49,032 nucleotides of DNA from Anaerolineales bacterium (GCA_020847435.1 JADLBX010000043.1:1-49032), one strand, 5' to 3'. Counted from the stretch's first letter, positions 8,687 through 15,661 are shown. The notes: generated by a model from the letters alone, not told the origin. Numbers and translations: made by a program.

Positions 8687-9289
8687 TCACTCTACGATTC
8701 CTGTCTCTTTTTGAATTTTTAACTGACGTGTCAGTTTCATTATTACGATCAGTCCACTGGTCATCGCCTGAAAAAAAGCAGAGACAATAATTGCGCTATC
8801 CTGTAGTAGAACTGAGTACGTTAACCAAATCAACCCCTCAACCGTTGATATCGTCCATGTTCCCAAAGACAAATCGGTCAGGTTACTTTCTTTATAAGCC
8901 AATCGGAGTTGAGGAAGATTCGCAATTAAAACGCTAATTGACAGAACAACGCCTAGTCCGTTCTTCCCCACAATAGTCATGGCAAGGAGTAGGACAGCGA
9001 ACCAAATGGGAGCGACCTTGAACTCTTTAATTTGGCGGCCAAAGCGCAATGCAAACAAAGCGATTAAGGCGAAGATGAAACCCGTTAAACCACTGGCAAG
9101 ACTAAAATAGAATTGATTCGTTAACACCCCATAGACAACCCAACCAAAACTGCAAATGGCGCTAGTTCCTGCGGTATCCACAGAAACGCCAAAGGCTTCT
9201 TTAGCGCGCAATAATCGAATGAGTTGCGGCATGGCTCGAATCAAACCGAGGATTGTTCCAAGCGTGCCGAGAATAGAAATTATGTCCAT
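8687..9289 (-). CDS. PQ-loop (SWEET/SemiSWEET-like) membrane protein
   Basis: 200 aa with about six to seven transmembrane segments in two halves. Each half has a PQ-loop signature: AMPQLIRLLRAKEAFGVS near residue 20 and NLPQLRLAYKESNLTDLS near residue 125. Families with this fold move sugars, amino acids or other small solutes; the substrate is unknown. The start at 9289 (MDIISILG) is preferred over an ATG at 9346 because the extra codons would be read out of the attC-like repeat. A GATAAT hexamer lies 6 nt before the ATG. The gene forms one unit of the cassette-like array. Confidence 0.8.
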   Translation of the reverse strand: MDIISILGTLGTILGLIRAMPQLIRLLRAKEAFGVSVDTAGTSAICSFGWVVYGVLTNQFYFSLASGLTGFIFALIALFALRFGRQIKEFKVAPIWFAVLLLAMTIVGKNGLGVVLSISVLIANLPQLRLAYKESNLTDLSLGTWTISTVEGLIWLTYSVLLQDSAIIVSAFFQAMTSGLIVIMKLTRQLKIQKETGIVE

Positions 9290-9318
9290 TTTTCCATTAT
9301 CTCGTTGGTCTTTGAGCC

Positions 9319-9440
9319 GCCCAACGGACTTGCTCCACTGCCGCATGGACAGCGCCTCCGCCCACCCAGAAAAAAGAACTTGGGTCAGGACTGGCGAAGC
9401 TCTTGCCCTTGCTCATTATCCCTTGACATTGCTGTTGCGC
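9319..9440 (-). repeat. attC-like repeat, copy B (122 bp)
   Basis: Read in gene direction the element starts with GCGCAAC (9434-9440) and ends with GTTGGGC (9319-9325), the latter a perfect GTTRRRY integron core site. Between them lie imperfect inverted arms: GCTTCGCCAG pairs with CTGGGTGGGCGGAGGC with an extrahelical bulge, and further arms lie outside. It begins 30 bp after the stop of the ribbon-helix-helix gene. Its length is close to that of the long VCR type of attC site. Confidence 0.6.
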
Positions 9441-9470
9441 ATCGATAGCGCTTATTTCCCCAATGCCAGT

Positions 9471-9707
9471 TTACAAATGGTCATAGTCTGGCGGTTCAGC
9501 TTTCGCCACCTTAGACATGGCTTTATCGAACTTTGACTTGTTTGCGCGTTTAGCGCGGGCTTCTAGATAATCTTCAGCGCCTAATGCCGCAAGTTTTTCT
9601 GCCAGCGCTAAGGTAATGAGCTGATTGATGGAGATATTTTCTTTGTCTGCTAACTCGCGGGCAAATTTATGCAACGATTCAGGGAGTCGTAAACTCAATG
9701 TGCTCAT
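9471..9707 (-). CDS. Ribbon-helix-helix antitoxin-like protein
   Basis: 78 aa. The N-terminal LSLRLPESLHKFARELADKE followed by ISINQLITLALAEKLA is the HicB/CopG-type ribbon-helix-helix pattern; a charged Lys/Ala-rich tail follows, as expected for the toxin-wrapping part of an antitoxin. Its ATG overlaps the stop of the PIN gene (ATGA, 9704-9707), so translation is probably coupled. Toxin before antitoxin is the less common order. It would neutralise the PIN toxin and repress the promoter at 10136. Confidence 0.75.
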   Translation of the reverse strand: MSTLSLRLPESLHKFARELADKENISINQLITLALAEKLAALGAEDYLEARAKRANKSKFDKAMSKVAKAEPPDYDHL

Positions 9708-10129
9708 AGTTCACCTGCCATTTGTAGGAATTCTTTTGGCGTCACTGCCTTAATGCCGAATTCTTCGATACCTTTGAAATCATTCACGTTGTATGTGACG
9801 ATGTAATCGCAATTTGCCGTGACCGCTAACTCTAAAACCATATCATCGCTAGGATCCTGAAGTTGGGGACGCCAAAGGTAATAAATTTGCCAGCGATTTG
9901 AAGCGCCGATAATAAAGTCAAGGAGATCGTCAATCTCTTTTTCGGTTAATGCAATTTCGCCGATCATTCTTTTGGCAACCGCTTCATATTCCAGAGCCAA
10001 GGGAACAGAGAGGTTTAATTGATACACATCTTGGTCAATCAGCGAAAGGAGTTTGTATGACGCTCCATATTGTGAGCGCAGCGCGGTTACAAAAACATTC
10101 GTATCAACGACGATTTGACGTCTCTTCAC
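9704..10129 (-). CDS. PIN-domain toxin (putative ribonuclease, COG1569/TIGR00305 type)
   Basis: 141 aa. VVDTNVFVTAL supplies the first acidic residue, LEYEAV the second, and DPSDDMVLELA the third and fourth of a PIN active site, with YNVNDF near the end. The family is Mg-dependent RNA-cleaving toxins. The start is taken as the GTG at 10129, because TTGACT (10159-10164), 17 nt, TACAAT (10136-10141) lie just upstream and the frame above that reads through an attC-like repeat. The transcript would be leaderless. With the downstream ribbon-helix-helix gene it forms a self-promoted toxin-antitoxin unit. Confidence 0.82.
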   Translation of the reverse strand: MKRRQIVVDTNVFVTALRSQYGASYKLLSLIDQDVYQLNLSVPLALEYEAVAKRMIGEIALTEKEIDDLLDFIIGASNRWQIYYLWRPQLQDPSDDMVLELAVTANCDYIVTYNVNDFKGIEEFGIKAVTPKEFLQMAGEL

Positions 10130-10135
10130 GCTGGT

Positions 10136-10164
10136 ATTGTATATGATACCTGCTCTTGAGTCAA
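10136..10164 (-). promoter_or_regulatory. Promoter of the PIN toxin-antitoxin unit
   Basis: TTGACT, a 17-nt spacer and TACAAT on the minus strand, with the GTG start codon 6 nt after the -10. It lies just outside attC-like copy C, so this unit carries its own promoter. Confidence 0.7.
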
Positions 10165-10169
10165 TCTTG

Positions 10170-10305
10170 TTGTAACCCTCCACTTCCCCGCATCGACAAC
10201 ACCTCCGCCCAGCCAAAAAAAGACTTGGCTCACGACTGGCGAAGCCTTACCTTTGCTCCACCACAGCATGGACAGCGCCTCCGTCCAGCCAGAAAAATGT
10301 TGGAA
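10170..10305 (-). repeat. attC-like repeat, copy C
   Basis: Begins only 2 bp after the higA stop codon (10308). It contains the core GACTGGCGAAGCC (plus strand) and two versions of the CCTCCG(C/T)CCAGCCA motif, one on each side of the core, so the arms look rearranged. GTTGGAA (10299-10305) sits at the gene-proximal end; the far end near TTGTAAC (10170-10176) is a poor match to the core-site consensus. Confidence 0.55.
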
Positions 10306-10307
10306 AA

Positions 10308-10607
10308 TTACGCTGGCGCTCTCGGTCTAACTTCACGTTCAAGGCGACCACCCAAAGAATCGAGAGTCACGTCTAAATCGTATTCTGCTTGCAGCCCAAG
10401 CCAGAATTGTGGCGAAACGCCAAAGTAGCGGGATAAACGTAAGGCGGTATCGGCTGTCACGCTGCGAACGCCTAAAACAATTTCATTGATGCGCCGAGCG
10501 TCTACGCCAATGTCAATTGCCAGCCGATTTTGACTTAAATTCATCGGTTTCAAAAACTCTTCCAGTAAAACTTCGCCTGGGTGAATGGGATTTAATTTAT
10601 CAGACAT
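10308..10607 (-). CDS. higA: HigA-family antitoxin (HTH, addiction module antidote)
   Basis: 99 aa. It opens with NPIHPGEVLLEEFLKPMNLS, the HigA family hallmark, followed by a Cro/C1-type helix-turn-helix (residues about 24-60) with GVDARRINEIVLGVRSVTADTALRLSRYF. It binds the HigB toxin and represses the operon. It is 14 bp downstream of higB, the normal toxin-first order for this system. An AGGT ribosome-binding site is plausible. The stop codon abuts an attC-like repeat. Confidence 0.9.
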   Translation of the reverse strand: MSDKLNPIHPGEVLLEEFLKPMNLSQNRLAIDIGVDARRINEIVLGVRSVTADTALRLSRYFGVSPQFWLGLQAEYDLDVTLDSLGGRLEREVRPRAPA

Positions 10608-10621
10608 TCGTACCTGCCAAT

Positions 10622-10903
10622 CTAGTGATAATCCGTAATTTCAACGTCAACCGCGTCGCTGCCTTCCCATCGAAAGCAAATTCGCCACTGGTCATTAATC
10701 CGAATACTCCATTGACCTGCCCGATCCCCGCTTAATTTTTCCAGGCGGTTCGCGGGTGGAACGCGCAAATCATTTATTGAAATAGAGTTATTGATCATGC
10801 GCAACTTACGCAAAGCGACTTGTTGAATATCGGTGGGCAATTTGCGCGAGCGCTGACGCTGGTAAATTTTCTGAGTTTCGGCGTCTTTGAAGGTTTTGAT
10901 CAC
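10622..10903 (-). CDS. higB: HigB-family toxin (RelE/ParE fold mRNA interferase)
   Basis: 93 aa. The frame MIKTFKDAETQKIYQ, RLEKLSGDRAGQWSIRINDQ and WRICFRWEGSDAVDVEITDYH is typical of HigB proteins, which cleave mRNA on the ribosome. The start is a GTG. A perfect TTGACA (10932-10937) is followed after 17 nt by TAAAAT (10909-10914), with an overlapping TATAAA (10911-10916); the GTG lies only 5-7 nt beyond, so translation is probably leaderless. Partner of the HigA gene downstream. Confidence 0.9.
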   Translation of the reverse strand: MIKTFKDAETQKIYQRQRSRKLPTDIQQVALRKLRMINNSISINDLRVPPANRLEKLSGDRAGQWSIRINDQWRICFRWEGSDAVDVEITDYH

Positions 10904-10908
10904 GGTTT

Positions 10909-10937
10909 ATTTTATAGTGCGGCGCACCAAATGTCAA
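10909..10937 (-). promoter_or_regulatory. Promoter of higBA
   Basis: TTGACA at 10932-10937, 17-nt spacer, TAAAAT at 10909-10914 on the minus strand, immediately before the GTG of higB. HigA would be expected to bind here. Confidence 0.7.
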
Positions 10938-10942
10938 CCGCC

Positions 10943-11118
10943 TAATTTTGGATGAACATGGTTTTCTCAAAGTCGGAAATTTTTCAACGCAAATTCCGCA
11001 AATCTTCGAATGGCACGAATAATACCTTGAAAATTCGCGAAATTTGTCCATTCGGGCAATTCGCGTTCCAACGTTGCCAAGTTATCAAACTTTCTTGAGA
11101 AAACCATATTTGGATGAA
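10943..11118. repeat. Long imperfect inverted repeat upstream of higBA
   Basis: The 401 bp between higB and the next gene hold no convincing ORF. On the plus strand TTGGATGAACATGGTTTTCTCA near 10945 is mirrored near 11093-11117 (TTGAGAAAACCATATTTGGA), and inner arms such as CGAATGG also repeat in inverted form, giving a foldback of about 175 bp. It lies between the higBA promoter and attC-like copy D. It may be a small foldback or MITE-like insertion in the cassette. Confidence 0.6.
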
Positions 11119-11257
11119 GCCTGCCAAAAGCCTTTGCTCCACCACCGCAGGGACAGCGCATCCGCCCAGCCAGAAAAAGGACCTGGGTCAGGACTGGCGA
11201 AGCCTTGCGTTTGCTCTGCGTCCCTTGGCGCCGCTACTCCTCGGTGGCAGGTTATGT
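11117..11257 (-). repeat. attC-like repeat, copy D
   Basis: Begins 48 bp after the stop of the 173-aa membrane protein gene. Arms read in gene direction: AACCTGCC pairs with GGCAGG(C)TT, CCACCG with CGGTGG, GGGA and CAG with CTG and TCCC, and GGCTTCGCCAG with CTGGCTGGGCGGATGC. This is the clearest end-to-end dyad of the set. The outermost core boxes match the integron consensus only loosely. Confidence 0.6.
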
Positions 11258-11304
11258 TGAACACAAGGGTAACTGAATAGAAGGATTATAAACTTTCCTA
11301 CAAC

Positions 11305-11826
11305 TTACCTGCTTGAACGTCCTGCAAATGAAATCACAATAAGTATTGAAATAAAGTCAATTGCGAGCAATCCCCATTCTAGCGGCGTAAGAATTACAGG
11401 TATAGATTTTAGAAGTTCGATTCCAACTGACATTAACTGTGTGAAAATAAATATTCCAGTATGTGATATTACAACAGTCCGCCATGAGCCTATTTTTTTA
11501 TTTTTTGTCCTTACCTGTTGTGTAAATGTTTCATAGCCAAGTCCTATTGAGGATGTTTCTAAATTCTCACGAATGTAAGTTGCTAAATCACGTATACGAA
11601 AATCGTTTTGCGCCCATGCAATAGAAAGAAATGCGGCAAGTGGGGGATAAATTAATGCAACGGAATCTGTTGATAGTCCAAAACTTAAGAATATACCTGC
11701 CAACGTCAAGGTAATAGAAATAATTTGTTGTCGAAGTTCAATTCTCTTTAGAATTTCACCTCGTAAAGAATTGTATTCCAACTCAACCCCACGTAAATCA
11801 ACAGGCTTCCTTCTTTTAGCGGACAT
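11305..11826 (-). CDS. Uncharacterised small membrane protein
   Basis: 173 aa with four hydrophobic segments (about 35-52, 58-72, 117-137, 145-167) and a basic N-terminus (MSAKRRKPVDLRG). The segment LEYNSLRGEILKRIELRQQI before the first helix is a charged amphipathic stretch seen in several small uncharacterised membrane proteins; I do not assign a family. GGAGGA precedes the ATG at good spacing. It is much more AT-rich than the chromosome around it. One unit of the cassette-like array, with repeats on both sides. Confidence 0.75.
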   Translation of the reverse strand: MSAKRRKPVDLRGVELEYNSLRGEILKRIELRQQIISITLTLAGIFLSFGLSTDSVALIYPPLAAFLSIAWAQNDFRIRDLATYIRENLETSSIGLGYETFTQQVRTKNKKIGSWRTVVISHTGIFIFTQLMSVGIELLKSIPVILTPLEWGLLAIDFISILIVISFAGRSSR

Positions 11827-11866
11827 GATCTAATCCTCCGATATTTAGCCAAACATCCAAGATGCG

Positions 11867-12013
11867 GGCTAACAAACTTACTTTTCCTCTCCACCACCGC
11901 ACGGACAGCGCCTCCGCCCACCCAGAAAAAGGACTTGGCTCAGGACTGGCGAAGCCTTGCCTTTGCTCTTCGTCCCTCGACACTGCTACTTATCGGTGGG
12001 TGCCTTGTTTTGC
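11867..12013 (-). repeat. attC-like repeat, copy E
   Basis: Begins 20 bp after the stop of the 379-aa gene. In gene direction the outer boxes are GCAAAAC (12007-12013) and GTTAGCC (11867-11873); arms CCCACCG/CGGTGG and GGCTTCGCCAG/CTGGGTGGGCGGAGGC are inverted. The central CAGTCCTGAGCCAAGTCC matches copies B and D closely. Confidence 0.6.
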
Positions 12014-12032
12014 GCAAGATTCTTGTTCATTT

Positions 12033-13172
12033 TCAATAATACCCTAAACTTCTCATAATGAACTGCATTCCGAAATAGCACCCTAAAACAAAAACAAGTA
12101 TGCCTATTAAAAATAAAGCCAAACCAAGTTTGGAGGATGGCTTTGAAAGGAATCCTAGACCCTCAGCGCCAAAAACCAGCAGAAATAAACCCATGAAAAT
12201 AGCAATTGGCGTTAATATTGTGGCTTCTGTAAAATAGCTAATATATGCTTCGCCCTGTAACGCCTTTTTTATCGGCAAAAGAATTTGCCAATATCCTAAT
12301 CCCATGCCAAGCAATAAGATAAATATTCCTGAAAGTCTTGCGTCTGTACTTCCCCCTGGTCTCATACGGTTTCTTGTTTTGGAATTCACTGGCGCGTTAG
12401 GCACATTCGCAATATTTTCCTCATTTGTTATATTTTGCGAAGGAAGAGATAATACTTGGGAGTTTTCGCTCAAATAGCTAATCAGAGATACTAACAAGGT
12501 GAAGTTTGGCGTAGAGGGTATGCTGGTGATGATACTTATTGCCTGTTTTCCTTTTTTCCAAAGTCGCAATGTCCCTTGCCACGTCTGAATATTTCCTAAC
12601 TCACCCCAACGGATAGTATCGTGTTCGTTTTTTATATAATCCTTTGTTATAGTTACTCCGCCAAATTCTAGTTGCTTTCCCTGCTGAAGCATGGTAATCG
12701 CCTGAGGAAATTTTTCTCTTGCAACCAGTTCCTGCGCAATTGCCTCAAATTTTTCGATGTTTTGAAGCGTACGGTCCAAGATTAGCGTCTTTCCAGATGT
12801 GTCTAATATTTTCACTTTAACGTATTTGATATATATGATGCTTATCAATTCGTACTTGGTTGTCCAAATCTTGTCGATTTCCTTCCAATAGTATCTTCTA
12901 GCTTCGCCGCTGTTTGAATAACTAAATCCATCGTCGTAAACGAGAACTTCCAAGTCGAAATTCATTACAAGCAGGTAGATTCTATAAATTGAGATACCAA
13001 AAGGGACAATTACAAAAGGAAGAATTAAGAATAAATCCTCTTTGATGTTAATTGCCCCTGACATAATTAAAAACACTGGAATGATTAAGAATAATATTGT
13101 GAGCCAAATCAGCCTCAAATAATTAATTCTAAATTTTGCGAGTGGCGTATTGGTAGCCCTGAAAGTGCTCAT
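12033..13172 (-). CDS. Uncharacterised membrane protein (DUF6585-like)
   Basis: 379 aa. Two transmembrane helices near the N-terminus (about 20-37 and 45-65), a cytoplasmic part in which a YYWKEIDKIWTTKYE segment and a later DTIRWGELGNIQTWQG segment look like two PH-like beta repeats, and three helices at the C-terminus. The arrangement resembles DUF6585, but this is tentative. The start at 13172 (MSTFRATN) has GGAGGA 6 nt upstream and is preferred over an ATG 18 bp earlier. Strongly AT-rich. It is the first, promoter-distal unit of the cassette-like array. Confidence 0.7.
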   Translation of the reverse strand: MSTFRATNTPLAKFRINYLRLIWLTILFLIIPVFLIMSGAINIKEDLFLILPFVIVPFGISIYRIYLLVMNFDLEVLVYDDGFSYSNSGEARRYYWKEIDKIWTTKYELISIIYIKYVKVKILDTSGKTLILDRTLQNIEKFEAIAQELVAREKFPQAITMLQQGKQLEFGGVTITKDYIKNEHDTIRWGELGNIQTWQGTLRLWKKGKQAISIITSIPSTPNFTLLVSLISYLSENSQVLSLPSQNITNEENIANVPNAPVNSKTRNRMRPGGSTDARLSGIFILLLGMGLGYWQILLPIKKALQGEAYISYFTEATILTPIAIFMGLFLLVFGAEGLGFLSKPSSKLGLALFLIGILVFVLGCYFGMQFIMRSLGYY

Positions 13173-13253
13173 GGATTTCCTCCAATTCAAAATGAGGGGT
13201 TGTAGGATAGTATTTTTTAACTTTTTTCTTGATACAGGAAAAACATCCAGCTA

Positions 13254-13274
13254 CGTCTTAACCAGCGGTTAGGC
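13254..13274. other. Short dyad with a perfect GTTRRRY box at the array edge
   Basis: Plus strand GTTAGGC (13268-13274), minus strand GCCTAAC, sits with an inverted TTAAC 4 bp away, between the last array gene and the tryptophan dioxygenase gene. It marks the point where composition changes. It may be a remnant integron core site or only a small hairpin. Confidence 0.35.
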
Positions 13275-13303
13275 TACAAAACTCCTTATCTCCCTCCCCA
13301 ATT

Positions 13304-14338
13304 CTACACCTGAAAACTGACCTTCTCCCTCAGCGCCTTCGGCAACTCAGGGAGTTTGCTTCGCTCGATCAGGAATGTTGCCAGTTCGGTGAGCTCGCGG
13401 AAGATGTAGTGCTGGCTGAGCGTCCCTTCGAGGTAGCCCGCGCCGCTTGTGCCGCCCGTCCCTGCACGGATGCCGATCATGCGCCGCACCATCGAGAAGT
13501 GACGATACCGCCAGTTCGAGAGCAGTTCGTCAATTTCGGAGAGCGTGTTCAGCAACTCGAACGGCATCTGGAAGATCGGCAGGTCGCGGTACAGCGTGAT
13601 GAACAACGCCGACTGCATCGCTTCGGGCGAAAGATCGCCGCGCCCTTCGGAGAAAAATGCACGATCGAATTCCGCCAGCCTACCGCGTTCCCCGTCCGAC
13701 AGACTCGCCTCGTACGCCTTGCGATAATCGGACCAGAACTTGCCCGCGCTCGCGCCGCTCGTCGAGACATAGTCCGCCCAATAGCCCTCGTCGAAGAACG
13801 GCATCCGTGCGAGCCAACTCACGATGAGTCCCTTCAACGCGCTTTCGCTTTCGGCGCGGCTCACCTCTTGCGCGTCCGCTTCGGATAGACTGCCGCGCCG
13901 CGTCGTTTTGTAATATTCCTTTTTGTGGCGTTCTTCCATCTTCAACCCCAACTTCGCTTCGATCAAACGGAACTGCTTGCTCTGAAACCCCGAAGCGGGC
14001 AGTAAATAATTTCTGAACTCGAGAAAATCCAGCGCGGTCATCGTCTCCAGCACACCCACCTGCTGGTTGACCAACTCCAAAATTTTTACGATGCGCTTCA
14101 ACTTGCGCGCCGCATTGCTCATATCGTCCGAGTTATCGTTGATATGCCCGCGCTCGAAAATGTTCCGCACCCGATCCAACTCGAAAATAATTTGCTTGAA
14201 CCACAACTCATACGCCTGATGGATGATGATGAACAGCATCTCATCGTTGCCGTCCTCCATGCGAGAAAAACTGCGCGGCTTCTGGCTGTTCAAAATCGTA
14301 TCCAACTCGATATAATCGCCGTAATATAGATCGTCCAT
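13304..14338 (-). CDS. kynA: Tryptophan 2,3-dioxygenase
   Basis: 344 aa. This heme enzyme opens the indole ring of L-tryptophan with O2 to give N-formylkynurenine. Family hallmarks are MLFIIIHQAYELWFKQ (H40, distal pocket), LPASGFQSKQFRLIE, and the WRYRHFSMVRRMIG segment with the proximal heme His followed by GTGGTSGAGYL. The start at 14338 (MDDLYYGDY) is chosen because AAAGGAG lies 8 nt upstream; an ATG 24 bp earlier has none. No other kynurenine pathway gene is in view, so it may feed catabolism or NAD synthesis elsewhere. Confidence 0.95.
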   Translation of the reverse strand: MDDLYYGDYIELDTILNSQKPRSFSRMEDGNDEMLFIIIHQAYELWFKQIIFELDRVRNIFERGHINDNSDDMSNAARKLKRIVKILELVNQQVGVLETMTALDFLEFRNYLLPASGFQSKQFRLIEAKLGLKMEERHKKEYYKTTRRGSLSEADAQEVSRAESESALKGLIVSWLARMPFFDEGYWADYVSTSGASAGKFWSDYRKAYEASLSDGERGRLAEFDRAFFSEGRGDLSPEAMQSALFITLYRDLPIFQMPFELLNTLSEIDELLSNWRYRHFSMVRRMIGIRAGTGGTSGAGYLEGTLSQHYIFRELTELATFLIERSKLPELPKALREKVSFQV

Positions 14339-14362
14339 CTTAATTTCTCCTTTTGTCATCAT

Positions 14363-14436
14363 GTCGTTGCGAGACGCCGAAGGCGGCGAAGCAATCTCCT
14401 CGCACCAGCAGATTGCTTCGCTCCGCTCGCAATGAC
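14363..14436. repeat. REP-like palindromic element, copy 1
   Basis: 74 bp with inverted ends: GTCGTTGCGAG at the left and CTCGCAATGAC at the right; inside, CGAAGCAATCT is mirrored by AGATTGCTTCG. It lies between the divergent kynA and HAD genes. The same design recurs at 24793-24869 and 33266-33333. Confidence 0.8.
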
Positions 14437-14441
14437 ATTAG

Positions 14442-14447
14442 TATAAT
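14442..14447 (+). promoter_or_regulatory. -10 of the HAD phosphatase gene
   Basis: TATAAT ending 7 nt before the ATG at 14455, 5 bp beyond the edge of the REP-like element. No Shine-Dalgarno is present, so the message should be leaderless. Confidence 0.6.
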
Positions 14448-14454
14448 CCCACCC

Positions 14455-15117
14455 ATGCTCAAAGCCCTCCTCTTCGACTTCGACGGACTCATCCTCGACA
14501 CCGAAACCCCCGATTTCCTCGTTTGGAAAAACATTTATCAAGAACACGGATTTGAATTTCCGCATGGCGAGTGGGGCAAAATCATCGGCGGAAACGGCCT
14601 CACCGACTTTGACGCGGCGTCCCATCTATCGCTTCTTTCGCAGGGACGGCTGGACTCAGTTTCCTTACGCGCTCGTCACAGTGTGGAGAGTCTTGCCATG
14701 CTCGACGCCCAAGCCGTCATGCCTGGCGTGCTGGATATGATTCACGCGGCGAAAGCGCACGGCTTGAAACTTGCCATCGCCTCCAGTTCTCATCACTCGT
14801 GGGTAGATACTCACGCCAAACGCCTCGGCATCTTCCACCTCTTCGACGCCGTCGTAGCCGCAGACGATGTCGGCGTGGGACGAACCAAGCCGAACCCCGA
14901 TCTATTCCTCACCGCGCTGAACCAACTTCAAGTGGCGAAAGAATCGGCGGTCGTCTTCGAAGATTCCCCCAACGGAGTCAAAGCCGCTAACCGCGCGGGC
15001 ATCTTCGTCGTCGCCGTCCCCAATCAAGCGACCTCGATATTGTCCTTCGACGGCGCAAATCGGGTTGTCCAATCGCTGGCTGAATTGACGTTCCAACGTT
15101 TGAACGATTTGTTTTGA
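14455..15117 (+). CDS. HAD-IA phosphatase (beta-phosphoglucomutase/phosphatase-like)
   Basis: 220 aa. Motif I is DFDGLILDTE with the nucleophile Asp, motif II is the Ser in LAIASSS, motif III is the Lys in GRTKPNPDLF, and motif IV is FEDSPNGVKAA. The helical cap lies between residues about 16 and 80, as in subfamily IA. It would hydrolyse a small phosphorylated metabolite in the cytosol; the substrate is not predictable. The start at 14455 is preferred over an upstream in-frame ATG at 14353 because that reads through the REP element. It is divergent from kynA. Confidence 0.88.
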   Translation: MLKALLFDFDGLILDTETPDFLVWKNIYQEHGFEFPHGEWGKIIGGNGLTDFDAASHLSLLSQGRLDSVSLRARHSVESLAMLDAQAVMPGVLDMIHAAKAHGLKLAIASSSHHSWVDTHAKRLGIFHLFDAVVAADDVGVGRTKPNPDLFLTALNQLQVAKESAVVFEDSPNGVKAANRAGIFVVAVPNQATSILSFDGANRVVQSLAELTFQRLNDLF

Positions 15118-15188
15118 TGAATTCGGGAACCGTACCGCAAAGTTCACTTTGCGATTGGCAAAATGAATTTTGCCGTACGCGACCTACT
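15116..15188. repeat. Double-hairpin repeat, copy 1
   Basis: 73-bp unit from GATGAATTCGGG to CGCGACCTACT. Between two GTAC tetramers lie two adjacent perfect 8-bp hairpins, CGCAAAGT-TC-ACTTTGCG and GGCAAAAT-GA-ATTTTGCC, separated by ATT, which gives a cloverleaf-like fold. It overlaps the stop of the HAD gene. Confidence 0.85.
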
Positions 15189-15228
15189 TCAGTTCTTGAC
15201 GCAGTTGTACTGCGCCAAGCAAGCGACA

Positions 15229-15301
15229 GATGAATTCGGGAATCGTACCGCAAAGTTTACTTTGCGATTGGCAAAATAAATCTTCCCGTACGCGACCTAC
15301 T
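15229..15301. repeat. Double-hairpin repeat, copy 2
   Basis: Direct repeat of the unit at 15116-15188, 113 bp downstream, with few substitutions. The first hairpin is intact; the second has two mismatches. Its last bases supply the TAG stop of the STAS gene (15297-15299, minus strand). Confidence 0.85.
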
Positions 15302-15647
15302 GAAACGACTTCACCGCCTCGTCCACCGTATCGAAAATTTCGATGAACTTGGTGATGCCCGCAATGCTCAGCACCTCGCGCACCGACGGTTGCACCGCGG
15401 CAAGCTTGAGCGGATTTCCCCCATTGGCGGCTAACAATTTATGAATCACCACGATGGCGCGCACGCCGATACTGGTCAGCGCAGGCGTTTCGCTCAGGTC
15501 GAGAACGAGATTGTACATCCCATTTTTTTGTTCGCGCTTTGTGATGATTTCGAACTCGGCAAAATTATCAAGGTTGATGCGCTCCAGCAAACGGAAGATC
15601 GTCACCAGTTTGGTTTGTTTGACCTGTGAAATGCGAACAAGATCCAT
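15297..15647 (-). CDS. STAS-domain anti-sigma-factor antagonist
   Basis: 116 aa, a single STAS domain of the SpoIIAA/RsbV type. The loop ALTSIGVRAIV holds the Ser that partner kinases phosphorylate in this family. It would bind an RsbW/SpoIIAB-like anti-sigma kinase when unphosphorylated; none is encoded in this window. GGAGGAACG precedes the ATG. It begins 14 bp after the divergent folD, so the two are probably one operon. A paralogue with the same layout lies at 21169-21516. Confidence 0.88.
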   Translation of the reverse strand: MDLVRISQVKQTKLVTIFRLLERINLDNFAEFEIITKREQKNGMYNLVLDLSETPALTSIGVRAIVVIHKLLAANGGNPLKLAAVQPSVREVLSIAGITKFIEIFDTVDEAVKSFQ

Positions 15648-15661
15648 CGTTCCTCCGCCAA

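Noticed and set aside
9290-9346. Longer PQ-loop protein starting at 9346
   Set aside because: The added residues are translated attC-like repeat and lack hydrophobic or family character.
10967-11161. Small ORFs in the gap upstream of higB
   Set aside because: They run through the foldback and the attC-like repeat, have no ribosome-binding site and resemble no family.
13409-13888. Plus-strand ORF opposite tryptophan dioxygenase
   Set aside because: Shadow of a well-supported gene with high GC; no start signal and an Arg-rich composition typical of antisense frames.
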